A stretch of DNA of 64,000 bases from Euglena gracilis (Eukaryota; Euglenida; Euglenophyceae; Euglenales): assembly GCA_039621445.1 (NCBI GenBank), contig CP154956.1:16595508-16659507 (forward strand), given 5' to 3'. Position 1 is the first letter of the stretch, and every line of letters begins with the position of its first letter. Under the pieces are notes generated by a model. The model was not told the DNA's origin. It saw only the letters and a program-made list of their open reading frames with translations, and did no database searches. The translations under genes were made by a program, and so were the position numbers. Below are positions 9,501 to 43,229 of the stretch, piece by piece.

Positions 9501-12472
9501 GTTTTGTCTCCACGGATCCTATTTGCCCAGATCCTATTTGGGGTCAAATCAGGGGCAGAGCAATGTGCCAGTGGGCATTCTTTGAATACCGTCAAATACC
9601 AGCCCAGTTGAATGAATCTGCTGGTGGCAGATGCGGACACTACTTTGTGTGGTCAGCACCCAAATCAGCAATGGGGGCCTGACTTGTGACCTGTTGCATG
9701 AGGGGTATGCGCGTCCATGCGCCAGGCCGCCAGTGGGCGGGATGGGGTGGGACGTGGGCTCCGGCGTTCCACAGGGCAGCGGGGACCCCCAGCCGAGTCT
9801 GCTGCAGTCCCCGGCGCCCGCCTCCACCTCCACCCGTCGGGACCTTCGCCCTGCGTTTTGTGCGGCTGACTCCCCAGCACACCCACCCTGAGCCCCTTTT
9901 TGTGACCCCCACCACATTTTTGGACGATTTCAGATGTTTTTTGATTGTGAATTTCCCCCATTTTTCCTTCATTGAATTGTAATAAATATTCAGAGCATGA
10001 ATTTTTTTGTGTTGGCTGTTTGCAAGGATAAGGGAAGGCTAACAAATGGCATAGGTTGCAATAGCAACAACACAACAAATTATAAGCTCTCCATCATCAC
10101 ACCTTATTTGAATGTCTTTCTATGTCATCATCATGATTAGTATGTTGTTGTTGCTATGCCATATTGTTTCTTTCCGTTCATCGTGTGCAAGCTCCCTGCT
10201 GTTCCCCATTTGGGGCTGGCCTGTGCCGCATGACCCTGGCCCATCAATGTGTCAAGGCTTCTTTTTAAGGACGCGCGCCCCAACTGGGGGGGGGGGCTTG
10301 GTGCCAGGGGCTGGCAGGGGGGCAGGGCACTTTCGACCCCCCCCCCAGGTTTTGGGGTGGGTAGTGCTATACAGGGGTTTTCACCGGTTCGTGCCACGAA
10401 CAATCACGAACAATCACGAACCAGCACGAACTTGGGACTTTGGCAAAATCACGAACAGTCACGAACAGTCACGAACAATCACGAACCGGATTTTTTCGTC
10501 ACCTTTGAAGAAATGTCTTTTTCTGGGAATGACGGCGTTGTTCAATCAACCAAAGAGAGAGATCATGGAAGAGAGGTGGCAAAATGACTCCTCAAAAGCG
10601 TGCTGCCCAGGCCCGGGTGTCATACCTCCCCCCCCCTGTCGTTGACACGGCGTGTCGTTGACACATCCCCCGTGTCAACGACACTTTCCTGGAACATATT
10701 TTTCTTTTGCGTTGGCCACAGTTTCTGACAAATTTCAGCCAGGGCATTGCAAAAATGTGTCGAATCTTCTTTCCAGCCATGGCTTCGAATGTCATCCCCA
10801 TATGCACCGGCCACAGTGTGGCGGACATGCATTCACAGGGTCATTCATTGTTGCTGGCACGGTCAATTTTTTTTTATGGTACTGTGTCGTTGACACGGCG
10901 TGTCGTTGACACCCCCCCCCCCGTGTCAACGACACTTTCCTGGAACATTGGCGTGTCAACGACAAGGGGGGGGGGAGGTACCTGTCTTGTTTTGATTTCC
11001 CCCCTTTTTGTCACCTTTTTCAGTTTGGTGGAGAGATGGAAAGTGAGAGGTTTGGAAATGTGGTACAGTTTTTGCCATATTTCAGTGCACTGGGCCGAGC
11101 AGACATAGGCAAAGCGACATGTTTCATCCTGGGACCGACACGTTAGCCATTTTGGTGTTCTTTGGACTCGGGGGGGGGGGGGGCAATTGAATTTCAGCCT
11201 CTGGGAACCGTCTTGTGTGTCATCATAGAGAGTTGTCCTCCATTTTTGTACTCGCCATATTCTCAGCAAGATGTTTATTGGGGGTAGATAAACAATTTCT
11301 TTCCCCATGGATAAACAATGCTTTCTCCATTGACTTGAATATTTAGATTAAAAGAGGCACACGAAGCCCAAGTCCAAGACGAGTCACCTATTTCACCAAG
11401 GAAAATGTAAAACCGGGCGTTTTTTTGGAAGCACGAACAATCACGGACAATCACGGACAATCACGAACAATCACGAACAATCACGAACCGGATTTCAGGC
11501 TTCCCAGCACGAACCGGTGGTAAACCCTGGCTATAGCACACCCCCTTGCGCCGAAGGCGCCGGGGCCCGAAGAAAGGAATAATGGGGGGGGGTGCCTGCT
11601 GAGGCAGTCACCCCATAGCACAAGGCACCCCCTCTCCCCCCGGGCTTGGTGTAAAGAATCCTGGAGGTGCTGCAGACAGGGAGCCAGCCCCCCGCCCTCG
11701 CCCAGTGAGGCGGTGGTGGCCCGCATCCTGGAATGCAGCCTGCTCCTCTCCCCCGGCGTCACACCCATCAAGCGGCCCGCCCAAGGGGCTCGTCAGCCCG
11801 GGGCGGCCGAGATAGACCCGCGCCACGGACACGACACGCCGCGGTGAGGGGGGATTGTGTGCTACCCTTTCCTGTCGACGCTGCACCCTGGTTGCTTCTT
11901 GGTCGCGTGGATCTTCCCACATATTGCTGCACATGGTTGTCTGGTGATATCGGGTTTGCGAGATTGCCGTGATCCCGAATAAGGGATTTCCTCAGCCTAA
12001 CACCTAGGTAAGGGTCCAGCCAGCCAGAAATTTTTTGCAGCTTTTCCCAGCTGGGCTACCCCCCCCCCCGGTCAGCACAGCTAGGCCAAAATTTGAAATT
12101 AATGGTCAAAAGCAGTTAACAAGATGGGCTTTGAAGGGATTTGGTGTTTTAATTGGAATTATGGCTTCCGCGCGCGTTCAATTGATGTTCTTGCTGTTTC
12201 AGGAGGTTTAAAATGCCTAGCTGGTATTCATGGTTTTCTTCATAGTATATTTTTTATCGTGATAGTTTTTTTCATATATTCAGTTCTCTTTTGTGCGTTG
12301 TGTTGTTGGGTCCTGCAGAAGGAGGGTGTTCCACAGTATTGCAGTATACACTGAAGAACAAAATTCACCCGTATTTCGGAACTTGCATATTTTAGCACAA
12401 ATGAATATTTCAGTATTTGTGCTGTTTTCTTTTGTTGATTCCAGACAAGTTCGCCTGCCTGCTGCTCCGTGA
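722..12472 (+). CDS. Unrecognised multi-exon gene (charged N-terminal half, Pro/Ser-rich C-terminal half)
   Basis: I do not recognise this protein. The model joins exons at 722-852, 991-1084, 1532-1620, 3917-4034 and 4364-4525. All have acceptor AG and donor GT, and intron phases agree at each join (2, 0, 2, 0). More tentative exons follow at 5133-5209, 5248-5395, 9775-9806, 11676-11843 and 12445-12472, also chosen to keep phase. The predicted start is ATG at 722 ([13 protein letters not shown]). The first exons are rich in Arg, Leu, Glu and Lys and look helical or coiled-coil ([28 protein letters not shown]). Later exons are rich in Pro, Ser and Thr and probably disordered. No membrane segment or catalytic motif is visible. 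The large introns contain the inverted-repeat elements at 6066-7873 and 10364-11539. The gene could be split differently, especially after 5.4 kb. Confidence 0.45.
991..1084 (+). CDS. Unknown gene, exon 2
   Basis: A strong acceptor (CTCGTTTCAG) opens the exon in phase 2. It reads [13 protein letters not shown] and then the basic run [15 protein letters not shown]. The donor is ambiguous: GT at 1085 or one of the GTs in the following GT-rich tract keeps phase 0. Confidence 0.45.
1090..1312. repeat. Degenerate GT-rich microsatellite
   Basis: About 220 bp of TG-rich repeat with interspersed CG and CA. It lies immediately after exon 2 of the first gene and makes the exact donor there ambiguous. 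Confidence 0.9.
1532..1620 (+). CDS. Unknown gene, exon 3
   Basis: The acceptor is TTCATTCCCAG. The frame reads [13 protein letters not shown] and continues with a Trp/Arg-rich stretch (SLWRWRPNG). It ends at ACAT|GTGGCG in phase 2, which matches the next exon. Confidence 0.45.
3437..3602. repeat. (AT)n microsatellite
   Basis: About 165 bp of almost pure TA dinucleotide with ATCT interruptions, inside an intron of the first gene. Confidence 0.95.
3917..4034 (+). CDS. Unknown gene, exon 4
   Basis: Acceptor CCACTGCAG, phase 2. It encodes [18 protein letters not shown] followed by a Pro/Ser linker. The donor GAT|GTGTGT (phase 0) sits at the start of a GT-rich tract. Confidence 0.45.
4364..4525 (+). 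CDS. Unknown gene, exon 5
   Basis: Acceptor CACCGTCTCAG and donor CCCCAG|GTAAAA are both good, and the exon is exactly 54 codons in phase 0. It begins [13 protein letters not shown] and contains a basic helix ([13 protein letters not shown]). This is the best-supported exon of the gene. Confidence 0.5.
5133..5395 (+). CDS. Unknown gene, possible exons 6-7
   Basis: Acceptor GTGTCGGCAG opens [14 protein letters not shown] in phase 0. A second acceptor (TTTTTTCTTCTCTCAG at 5247) opens [12 protein letters not shown], which runs to a strong donor AAAAAG|GTACCC at 5395. Joining them in phase needs a donor at 5209 and an intron of only 38 bp, which is suspiciously short. They may be alternative exons, or one of them may be wrong. 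Confidence 0.3.
6066..7873. mobile_element. Putative 1.8-kb element with AAAATGGCCTA arrays at both ends
   Basis: The ends carry the inverted 11-mer AGCACCTATAG / CTATAGGTGCT. Inside each end is a tandem array of the 11-bp unit AAAATGGCCTA (6078-6222 and 7776-7842), with a second inverted motif (CCTATAGGTGGGGGT against ACCCCCACCTATA) next to it. The 1.55-kb interior has no recognisable protein. Arrays at both ends with short inverted termini suggest a non-autonomous element, but no target duplication is evident. Confidence 0.5.
9775..9806 (+). CDS. Unknown gene, possible micro-exon
   Basis: Acceptor GTTCCACAG, frame [10 protein letters not shown], donor at 9807 in phase 2. It keeps phase between the exon ending at 5395 and the one starting at 11676. 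The reading frame stays open for about 100 bp more ([13 protein letters not shown]), so the exon may be longer. Confidence 0.2.
10364..11539. mobile_element. Putative 1.18-kb TIR element with CACGAACAAT subterminal repeats
   Basis: The ends are inverted copies: GTGCTATACAGGGGTTTTCA then CCGGTTCGTG on the left, and CACGAACCGG then TGGTAAACCCTGG and CTATAGCAC on the right. Both subterminal zones carry 10-bp units of ACAATCACGA (10389-10490 and 11432-11488). A second element (10623-10980) is nested inside. No coding capacity is visible. Confidence 0.6.
10623..10980. mobile_element. C-tract-ended short TIR element (nested)
   Basis: The ends are TACCTCCC...GGGAGGTA. Inside the C/G tracts are TGTCGTTGACACG and its inverse, and two further inverted GTGTCAACGACAC motifs face each other at 10665 and 10930. 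The 358-bp size, palindromic subterminal motifs and lack of coding capacity fit a MITE. It is inserted in the element at 10364-11539. Confidence 0.6.
11676..11847 (+). CDS. Unknown gene, C-terminal exon
   Basis: Acceptor GGTGCTGCAG, phase 2. It reads [20 protein letters not shown] and then a Pro/Arg/His-rich tail, and meets TGA at 11845-11847. The TGA overlaps a good donor (CG|GTGAGG at 11844). If that donor is used, the acceptor at 12444 adds eight codons before a stop at 12470-12472. Confidence 0.35.
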
Positions 12473-12543
12473 TGGCTTTCCAAACATTTCTCAAGGTCCA
12501 AATGGCAGAGAATAGTGACTGAATGTGAGTGAATCAAATTTGG

Positions 12544-12617
<74 letters not shown>

Positions 12618-13495
12618 CGTGTCTGTGAATGGGTTGTATGTTGAGGTGCGGTGTGGTGTAGTATGGTGCGGGGTGCAGTATATTTCTGTGGCTAAAGTCA
12701 CATGGAGGGATTTGCATGATTACTCAGATTCAAACCATGATATCTTCACTCAGCGTGTGGACATTTCTTTGTTTGTGCTGAATAATGTATCTTTTAGATT
12801 GGAATTGGAGTGATTGAATTCCAATGCCGAAATGTCCAAGCAATGGACAAAAAAACAGAAAGGATGTGATTTCCACCTGTGTGCAAGTCACATCTTTGTT
12901 GTGTTGTGGTGCGAGCGGCCCAACTGTTGTGGCCTCCATTTCTCAAAATCTGTGAAAGCACTGACATAATGACATAACGTTACATCGTTGGCGTCATACC
13001 TGGCATAATGGCAGAAGATTGGTTTTCTTACAAACAACAGTTTTTTTTTTGAACTCTTCCCCGTCCCCCCCCCCAGCTCGCTGCAACCAATGAGGGCAAT
13101 CTTTTATTTTTTTTGCCTTGTCTGGATTCTTATGTTTCTGATCTCTCTCGGATTCGACATATGTTTTCCCAAACATCCGCAATGTTGTTTCCCCCCCTGA
13201 AATCCAAAGAATGTCAACCCAATTTGAATAGAAATCCAATATAGAATGTCAACCCAATTTGAAAGGACCCCCCCATTTTGACAACCCAGTTCTGGAACTT
13301 TCTGGAAACTTGGGTGAACCAAAATGCATTGGTTCACTCGACGTTCTGATGCCATGAATATGTGTGGTGCGCGTGTTTAGATCCGCTGCCACGGAGCACA
13401 TTCGTCCTCAATGGTCCTCAACTGCATGGCCCTGTCCTCCTGCCCTGCCCTGTTCTCTGCTGGTAGTGCTCCTCTCTTCCCCCGCCCACCACCCG
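12473..13495. other. Sequence between the unknown gene and the ZIFL-like gene
   Basis: It contains the GT microsatellite and AT-rich sequence with no recognisable exon on either strand. If the next gene starts at ATG 13496, this region should contain its promoter. I see no convincing promoter motif. Confidence 0.4.
12549..12616. repeat. (GT)n microsatellite
   Basis: About 65 bp of pure GT repeat. Confidence 0.95.
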
Positions 13496-36129
<22,634 letters not shown>

Positions 36130-39100
36130 CTTGCTGGTCCCAACTGGTTGCGCAATATGGTAGTTTTTCTGGACGGGATGTGGTGGATCCAATTTTAGAA
36201 TATGTATTACAGTTTTCCCCCCTTTTATATACTTTTTTTTGATTCTCAGTTGCTCGTGTTCTGTGGCATTTGATGGCAGATACCTTTCGGAAGGGAAATC
36301 TCCGATTCAGGTCCTCGACGATGACAGCCTTGGTCTCTTTGGCCCCCCCAGGCACCTGACAGTGAGGGTGCCGCAGCTGTCTCCCAAATGGAACTTTTTC
36401 GGTTTGGCGCGTGTGCGAAATGAAAGCCAGGAGCGAACGAAGTCAACAACCAGCTCATAGAATCGTGGCACGGGTCCCTTCAGACCCCCAACGCCCTCAC
36501 ACAATCACGCCATTGCCTTGTCATCAAGGCGTTGCTTACGATAATTTGATCCCACCCCCGGGGGCCCAGCCAGCCAGCAGCCTTTCCAGCCCAAGGCCTC
36601 CCTCCCCAGGGTTTGATATGAGGAGGGCGTACAGGGTTTGGGTGGGGGTGCCCCCACCCCTCCTCCTGGATTGGAGTGGGGGGTCCAGACACCCCCCACC
36701 TGCCAGGCGGGGGGGGGGCAGACCGACCCGTTTTGGGGGGTACCCGGAACCCCCTAAAAGTCAAGAAGTCTCCTTCTGGCACTTTCTTTGCTTTTGACTT
36801 TGCGCCGAAAATTTTCCGCATTTTTGACAAATTTTTGCTGAAAAAGGGCCCAAAATGGCCTCTTTGGCTGTCTCGGGGGTCGAACATTTTCGCTTCTCGC
36901 CGGGCCGACAATCAGTCCCTCGGCCACGCCACTGTTGAGCTGGTGGGGGTGCCCCCCCCTCCTGGACTGGCTATGCTCTGGCCCCTTCGGATGGGAGTGA
37001 CTCTTTCCCATTCAAGTTCCATTGTGCAGTTGCCCAACGGAACCATCCAATGGACGGTTTTGTTTAAAAACCTCAAGTTGGTGGTGTGGGTCAGGGAATT
37101 CTTTAACCCGGACCCCCCATAATCATGTAGTCGCTGGCGGACCCCCCCAGGTGACTGGTTTTTTCAGAGTAATTGACTGGTTTTTGGTTGGGATCTGGGG
37201 TCGGTATAAAATGGTATGGACCCCACCCAGCCAGCCAGCCTGCGGAGTCGAGCGGCAATCGGGTTTTTGCAGTCCAGCGAAGCTGCGTTGGATTGAAAGG
37301 AACTTTTTGAAAAAGGGGTCAAAAATAGCTAAAATTGCCATTTTTGGGACTTTTGGGGGGGTTTCTCCTCAGAATTTTGGCCAAAAAAATCCAACACAGC
37401 TGGATTTGGGCTTTTTTTTGGTTGTTTTTTTTTTTGGGGACTTTTGGGGGTTTCGTCGTTTCCTTTTCTCCTCAGAATTTTGGCCAAAAAAATCCAACAC
37501 AGCTGGATTTGGGCTTTTTTTTGGTTGTTTTGGGGTGCCAGCTGGGTCCAGCCCGGCGGCCAATGAGACCCACCGCCCCTGGACCCCACCTGAGGGGATG
37601 GTCTGGCCAGCACCTTTTTTTCCCCTCCAGCCAGCACCTTTTTCCAGCCGGCCAACTGGACCACGGAGGCCCTGGGCGTGGGGCTGGGGGGTGGGGCTGG
37701 GTGAGAAGCCCTGGGCACCAGGCTGCAACCTGAGTGCTTTGGACAGGGAGTCGCCCATGGCCTCAGGGGGCGACAGAGTTTTTTATTTGGGTGGACCAAT
37801 ACGGACCCAAATTTTTGGCGGTGCTCTTTGCCCACACCACAGCACTGCGGAGGGGACGGTTATCTGTTCCGCCTGGCTTGTTGGGTCCTTGAAGAAATTC
37901 CTGATGTGGGTGTACACATGCACTGCGGCAACGGGCCGGGTGCCTGCCCCCTCCCCGAGAGGCTCGACCGCAAGCCGGAAGAAGGGGCGTTCCCCGTCAA
38001 GTGAAGCGTGCCGCGAGGGTTGCCCCGCCCCACGTTGTGGGAGCCGCTGCGTAGTGCCCCCCCTCTGCCTGACCAGGGCTGTGCAGCGATATGGTGTGGG
38101 CTGCATATGGAGCTTGGCTGTCCCAATAGGTTGTGTTTGTTGCGCATCGGTTTCCCGATGTGTCCGGTGTGTTGGTGAGGTGGGGTACATTTTGGAAGGT
38201 TTTGCCAGGATTGGTTTAAAGGGACCTGTGGTTGCTGCACTGGACAGCAAGCACAGGAGAAACTCGCCTGGCATTTGAGCAGGAGGCTGATACTCTCCTC
38301 TCCAATAATGAGAAATTCACCCCATGCTGGGGGTGAAGGATCGTCCGGGGAGACAGCCCTGATTTGTCATTTGCCAGCCTGGGTGAGGTGCAGTAGGGGT
38401 GCTATTCAGCTGGTGTCCCAAAAAAACAGCCGAAAAAATTGAGTTTGCTTTCTCAAGAGGGACCGAACCAGCTCCTGGAGCCTTCCTCTTGGCACCCAAC
38501 TGTGTAGGCGGTCTAAAATTAGGGTTTGGGGATGGCTGATGAAAAAATGCATTCGGTTAGGGTTCGGATTAGGGCCAGCATGATCGAATCGTGACCCGGG
38601 GGCTTCCAATTGGGGGTGGCAGTTGAGGGGTTGATCCCCTACCAGAGGCTTTCTTGTGCAGTCCTGCAGGTCGCCCCCCCACCACAGACTCTTTGCTCTG
38701 ACCCCCACCGTGACCCTCCCTTAGGGCGCTGGGAGTCCGGCTCTAGGCTCTACGCCTAGGGCTCGGAGCCCATGCCGCGCCCGGTGAAGGAGCTGCCCTT
38801 CACCAGACCGAACCCCCCCCCACCGTGACCCTCCCTCCCACCACCACCTGGGTCTCCCTGCCATCCCATCTACCGGTGGAACGAAAGATGGCAGCCAACG
38901 GTGGGCGTTGAGCGGGGCTCCCCCTTGGCGAGCCACCACCGTCTCAAACCCACCTCTTATTTCAGATGTATTTTCGGATGCATTTTCAGATGCCCCTCGG
39001 TGTGAAGGGGGAAAAACCCACTGGTGGTGTTTGGAGGTGTTGGGGGGAGGATAACCTCGAAACGCAGGACGTCAACAGCTAATGGGCATGGAGCTGTCTG

Positions 39101-39300
39101 CAGTTTTTTTTTGCATCTTGTTTGAAGCCCAATTTGTTAAAAACAGACCGGAGTGCATCATTTATGACGATGCAACTAAATTTAAAAGGAAAGTAAGTCT
39201 TTCCATCCTGGAGGGGGTGCGAGTTGATGTTCGTGGGGACCGATTTCAGCAAAAACCAAAAAGGTGGCCCCACCCTCACCCCTCGCGGGATTTTTGGGGA
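36130..39300. other. Repeat-rich region with no convincing gene
   Basis: Contains the diverged element at 36.6 kb, a tandem duplication (37367-37535: two copies of a 60-bp block about 103 bp apart, holding CCAACACAGCTGGATTTGGG) and GC-rich sequence at 37.8-38.3 kb. That GC-rich part is open in three frames (37022-38278 on +, 37783-38274 and 37860-38240 on -), and I match none of them to a protein. Confidence 0.5.
36600..36960. repeat. Diverged TTCGATATAAGGAG-type element
   Basis: Begins GGTTTGATATGAGGAGGGCG, continues with the same GGGTCC/GGACCC arrangement as copy 1, and ends near TGAGCTGGTGGGGGTGCCCC. The right terminus is degraded. Confidence 0.45.
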
Positions 39301-39779
39301 ATCCAAAAGATAGACCCCCAAAACTGTTAAAATGCCCCCCAAAAGGGGTGGCATTTTTCAACTTTTGCCCATTTTCCTTCGAGGCAAAAGCGACAGGGGA
39401 GGAAGGGGCACCAAGGACGAAGCACAAAGACCTTGTGAGGCCGTGTCTTGCTCGCTGGCGGCCTGTTGGTTGGTTGTGGCGCGTTGGGTTGGGAGTCCCT
39501 GCATAGTGCCGCCTCGGAATGGCTCCTCGGGATCCGCACTTTGCCCTTTTGAGGCCAGGCCTTGCTCGCCGGCAGCTCTCAAGGTCTTTGTGCGTCGCCC
39601 TCGGTGTCCCTTACTCCCTGGTCGGTTTGACTCGAAGGAGTGCGAGTTTGGCTGGGGGTACCTGCGTGGCGCCTCCTCGGCTTTTCTGACCTTTGCAGAA
39701 AGATTGACAACTCGGGCTCGGCACTTTGCAATTGTGAGGCCATGCCTTGCTCACCGGCGAAGCACAAAGACCTTGTGAG

Positions 39780-40236
39780 GCCATTCCTTCGGACTCCCAC
39801 GACAGAAGAAGGGGGAGGAAGGGACCAAGAGGGCGAAGCACAAGAAGATGGTGAGGTCCTGCTTTATTTGCCAGCTGTTCTGTTCTGGTGTGTTTGTGTG
39901 TGCGGGGGGTGCTTCTCACTGCGCCTTTGTTGCCGGAGTTGGCGATGATGAGGCCTCCTCCGACACCTTGGCGAAGCTGAACCGTCGTGGCCCCGCCCCC
40001 CCCCCCTCTCCCATGGTCGCTTGGTGGGGGGCCCCCCGGAGGCGGGGAGGCCTGTCCCTTCCTAGTGTGTTTCTGGGTGGGTGGGTGGGGTCGTTTGGTT
40101 TGGGGGTCCCCTTTCTGGCTGGGATGTCTTTCGTTTTCTGCTGATTTTTCGGGTGGGGGGGTTGGGCTCGCCATCTTCTTGTGCTTCGCCCTCTTGGTCC
40201 CTTCCTCCCCCTTCCTCTGTCGTGGGAGTCCGAGAC
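39780..40236. mobile_element. Foldback element
   Basis: The left arm GGACTCCCACGACAGAAGAA through GAAGATGG is the inverse of a right arm ending TCTGTCGTGGGAGTCC. Arms are about 75 bp with a 300-bp interior. The GAAGCACAA motif at the inner arm ends recurs through 39.4-43.3 kb. Confidence 0.65.
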
Positions 40237-40559
40237 CATTCGGGCTCGCACTGAGATGGTGAGGTACTGTGCACCCCCCTTCGGGCCATAATTTTTTGAA
40301 TTTTTGATAAAACTCCCAGCCTCAAATAATGGGCCTGAAAAGCTTCAAATTTTTTCTACTGACCCAGCTGCTGGAATTCTTCCACTAGCATCCCAGCATT
40401 ATTCCACCATAAAACCCCAGCCCCCCTGGTGCTGTGGGTTTCCAATGGTTGGTGTCCACCCCCCCCCCTCTTGCAACACTTCTTTTGGAGAGGGAATTCA
40501 CTCTGTCTGGGGTCAAAGGTCTTTTACCATCCAAAGACCATAACAAATTTTTCTTGTGC

Positions 40560-41300
40560 CCAACCATGTGGGCTGTCCTTCCCACATATTCTGTCATTAA
40601 ATGCCAGGGGCTTATGAGGGGGCTGTGTGGCAAATTCAAAATCTCGTCCCACCTTGCGCACTGCCACCCTTTCCTTTGCAATAAAATGAAATTTTTTCCC
40701 CACGAAACTGATTTTTCGCTGGGTTCTGGCTAGATCAACCCCCCTGTGGAGGCCCTGTGGTATGCCATTTGACAGCACCAACAACAAAGTGGAGGATCAG
40801 AGAGCCAGCAAGCAGAGCATGCACACCCCCCCAGCATCCCTTACAGAATGTTCAATCCCTAGGAGCAGTAATGTCCAACACCCCCGACCCAGCACCTAGA
40901 AAATCACCTAGTTGGGAAAATACATTCCATGGAGGAAAAATGGGGAGACACCCCCCTGTACCAGAGGCTTCAGAAAAGTCTAAAACGGTGGACAAAAAAT
41001 GCCCCCCTAGCAACATCTCAATTGATAAAAAAATGGAATTCAACACCCCTGGGTAAATCCCCAAAAATTGTCCACCCACCCAAAACCCAGAGCCAACCTG
41101 GACCTGCACCACGCAGAAAAAAATTCTGCCGGATTACGAAAAAACTGGTGCAACCATTCTGCTGCATGGTCACAGCCAAGCCCCCATTTGCTTTTCAGGG
41201 CGAGTTTCTGAACAATGCACAGGTCTAAACCCTGTGGACGTCCAAAACCTCCCCTCAAAACCTCCAAACCCTGTGGCCAACCTGTCCAACCCTCTGATCA
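40560..41300 (+). pseudogene. Possible decayed LINE-like retrotransposon fragment
   Basis: A frame near 40560 reads FPHILSLNARGL, like the opening of LINE endonuclease domains (ILSxNxRGL). About 370 bp downstream, in a different frame, LYQRLQKSLKRWTKN resembles the RLxKxLxxW motif after LINE reverse transcriptases. Frames are broken and no catalytic motif is seen, so this is weak. Confidence 0.2.
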
Positions 41301-42264
41301 TCCACAGTCTAATTTGGGGAAAATCCCAACCTCCATGGCTAGGGTCTATGGCTGAACCATATACCCTAAGTCCATTTCTCTATGTTTGTGTGCTGGACTC
41401 TCTTCCAATTGGGGGGAATTTGGTCTGCGCGTCCACGGGCCCTTTTCTTACCAAGCTGGGATCCAATTTAGGGCGTCACTCAGCCATTTCCCAACTTTCA
41501 CTTCCGAATCCTCTTCTAGGCCGGAGCGTGGCTGCCCAAACACCCAACAAAATGCCCTGGCCCCCCTTTTTTCAGTGCACAATCAGGCCTCACAAGGGAA
41601 AAGTGCGGAGCCCGAGGTGTCCCGCACTCCCTCGAGGGAGACCGGCCAGGGAGGAAGGGACACCGAGGGCGAAGCACAAAGACCTTGTGAGCCCCACCTC
41701 CCCCCACCCGTAAAAGAAAATTTGTCTTCAAAAGCCCTCGGTCAGATAATGGGGGCCAGGGGGGGCAGAGAGGGGGGAACCCCCCAGGTTCAAGAAGCCA
41801 CTTCGCCAAGTCGGAGCAGCAGCGTCAGCCGGCGAGGCGGCACTAAGCAGGGACCCCTAGCCCGGCGCTAAATAAATCACAAAACACCGCCGGCGAGCAA
41901 GGCATGGTTTCGCAAGGTCTTTGTGCTTCGCCCTCGGTGTCCCCGGTCGGTTTTCCTTGAGGGAGTACGAGCCCTCCTGGTCATGCCCTCCTGGTTCCCG
42001 AAAGGTCCTCGGACTGCATACATCGATAGCCAGGTCCGGGGAGGCGGCACTATGGACTGACAATTTTTTCTCTCTTGGTGTCCCTTCCTCCCTTATCGGT
42101 TTGCCTCGAGGGATTGCGAAAACACAATTTTCCTTTTTTCAGACTTTTCGCGAAAACAGGACTCGAAAATCTGCCGCTTCATTGCCTCCCGCACTCTCCC
42201 CACAGGGAAATGGCTTGCCATTAAGGGGTTTTTTTTAAAGAAACCTCGGGCTCCGCAATTTGCC

Positions 42265-43229
42265 CTTGTGAGGCCATGCCTTGCTCGCCGGCGGTGTTGT
42301 TTGGATTGTTTGGGTGCGTTGGGTTAGGAGGTCCCGCTTAGTGCCTTTTTTCGCCGGAGTTGGCTGATTCCTAATTTGCCCTTCGACACCCAGAAGAAAG
42401 GAACTTCAATTCAAGAACCTTGACAATTGAATTTGAAAGAGTTACGTCAATCAAATTATCCGGAAGGTGAAGCTCGTAGAGGATATCAAATCAGAAATTG
42501 TTGACATTTCAAGACTTCAATGAAAAATGCCATTGCCAACACGAAGAAGAGCATCACTGAACAACAAGAAGTTGCTGCCACTACAGCTGGACGACCTGAC
42601 GGCGCGGTGCAACCCTGGCGATCCGTGGCTGTCCCATCCCCCCCAGAAAAAATTTCTAAAAACCCACCCAGTGACAGCCACAGACTTTGGCAGACAGTGG
42701 TCAGAAAAACCCGAAGGACACAAAAGCCAAGACAAATGTCATGCCACTACGGCAAGGGCCATGGAGGCCCATATCCCAGTTACACCAATACATTGTTCAA
42801 GCTGGGCCATGGAGGCCACAACAGCAAGCTGGGCCATGGCGGCCACAGCAGCACTGGCCATGGCGGCCGATGGAACAAAGGCCAGGGTGGCCAACAATAC
42901 CAAGGCCAGGGTGGCCGATTCCATAAACAAATGCCCAGTGGCAGGGGCAGGACAGGTCCACAACACCCCCCCAACCAATTCTTCATCACACACCCCATCA
43001 GGGGTGAAGGATGGGCCCCCAGTGGACCCCCAAGATTTTCCGGATAATTTGATTGACGTAACTCTTTCAAATTCAATTGTCAAGGTTCTTGAATTGAAGC
43101 TCCTTTCTTCTGGGTGTCGAAGGGCAAATTAGGAATCAGCCAACTCCGGCGAAAAAAGGCACTAAGCGGGACCTCCTAACCCAACGCACCCAAACAACAC
43201 CGCCGGCGAGCAAGGCATGGCCTCACAAG
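42265..43229. mobile_element. 965-bp TIR element with 200-bp arms
   Basis: The left arm (42265-42464) and right arm (43034-43229) are almost exact inverted copies, including CGCCGGAGTTGGCTGATTCC and its inverse. They differ by a small indel near TTGTTTGGATTGTTTGG. The outer ends are CTTGTGAGGCC...GGCCTCACAAG. The 570-bp interior contains a 201-codon ORF. Confidence 0.8.
42527..43132 (+). CDS. 201-residue ORF spanning the TIR element interior and right arm
   Basis: It begins MPLPTRRRASLNNKK and ends in the right arm with NLIDVTLSNSIVKVLELK and a stop. The middle contains Ala/Met-rich imperfect repeats (SWAMEATTA, SWAMAATAA). The overlapping frame at 42520 instead reads Gly/His-rich repeats (LGHGGHNSK, GQGGQQYQ). 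I recognise neither protein. The DNA repeat inflates both frames, so coding status is unproven. Confidence 0.25.
   Translation: MPLPTRRRASLNNKKLLPLQLDDLTARCNPGDPWLSHPPQKKFLKTHPVTATDFGRQWSEKPEGHKSQDKCHATTARAMEAHIPVTPIHCSSWAMEATTASWAMAATAALAMAADGTKARVANNTKARVADSINKCPVAGAGQVHNTPPTNSSSHTPSGVKDGPPVDPQDFPDNLIDVTLSNSIVKVLELKLLSSGCRRAN

Noticed and set aside
37022-38278. 418-codon open frame on the + strand
   Set aside because: It covers an internal tandem duplication and GC-rich sequence that is equally open on the other strand. No domain, hydropathy pattern or exon homology is recognisable.
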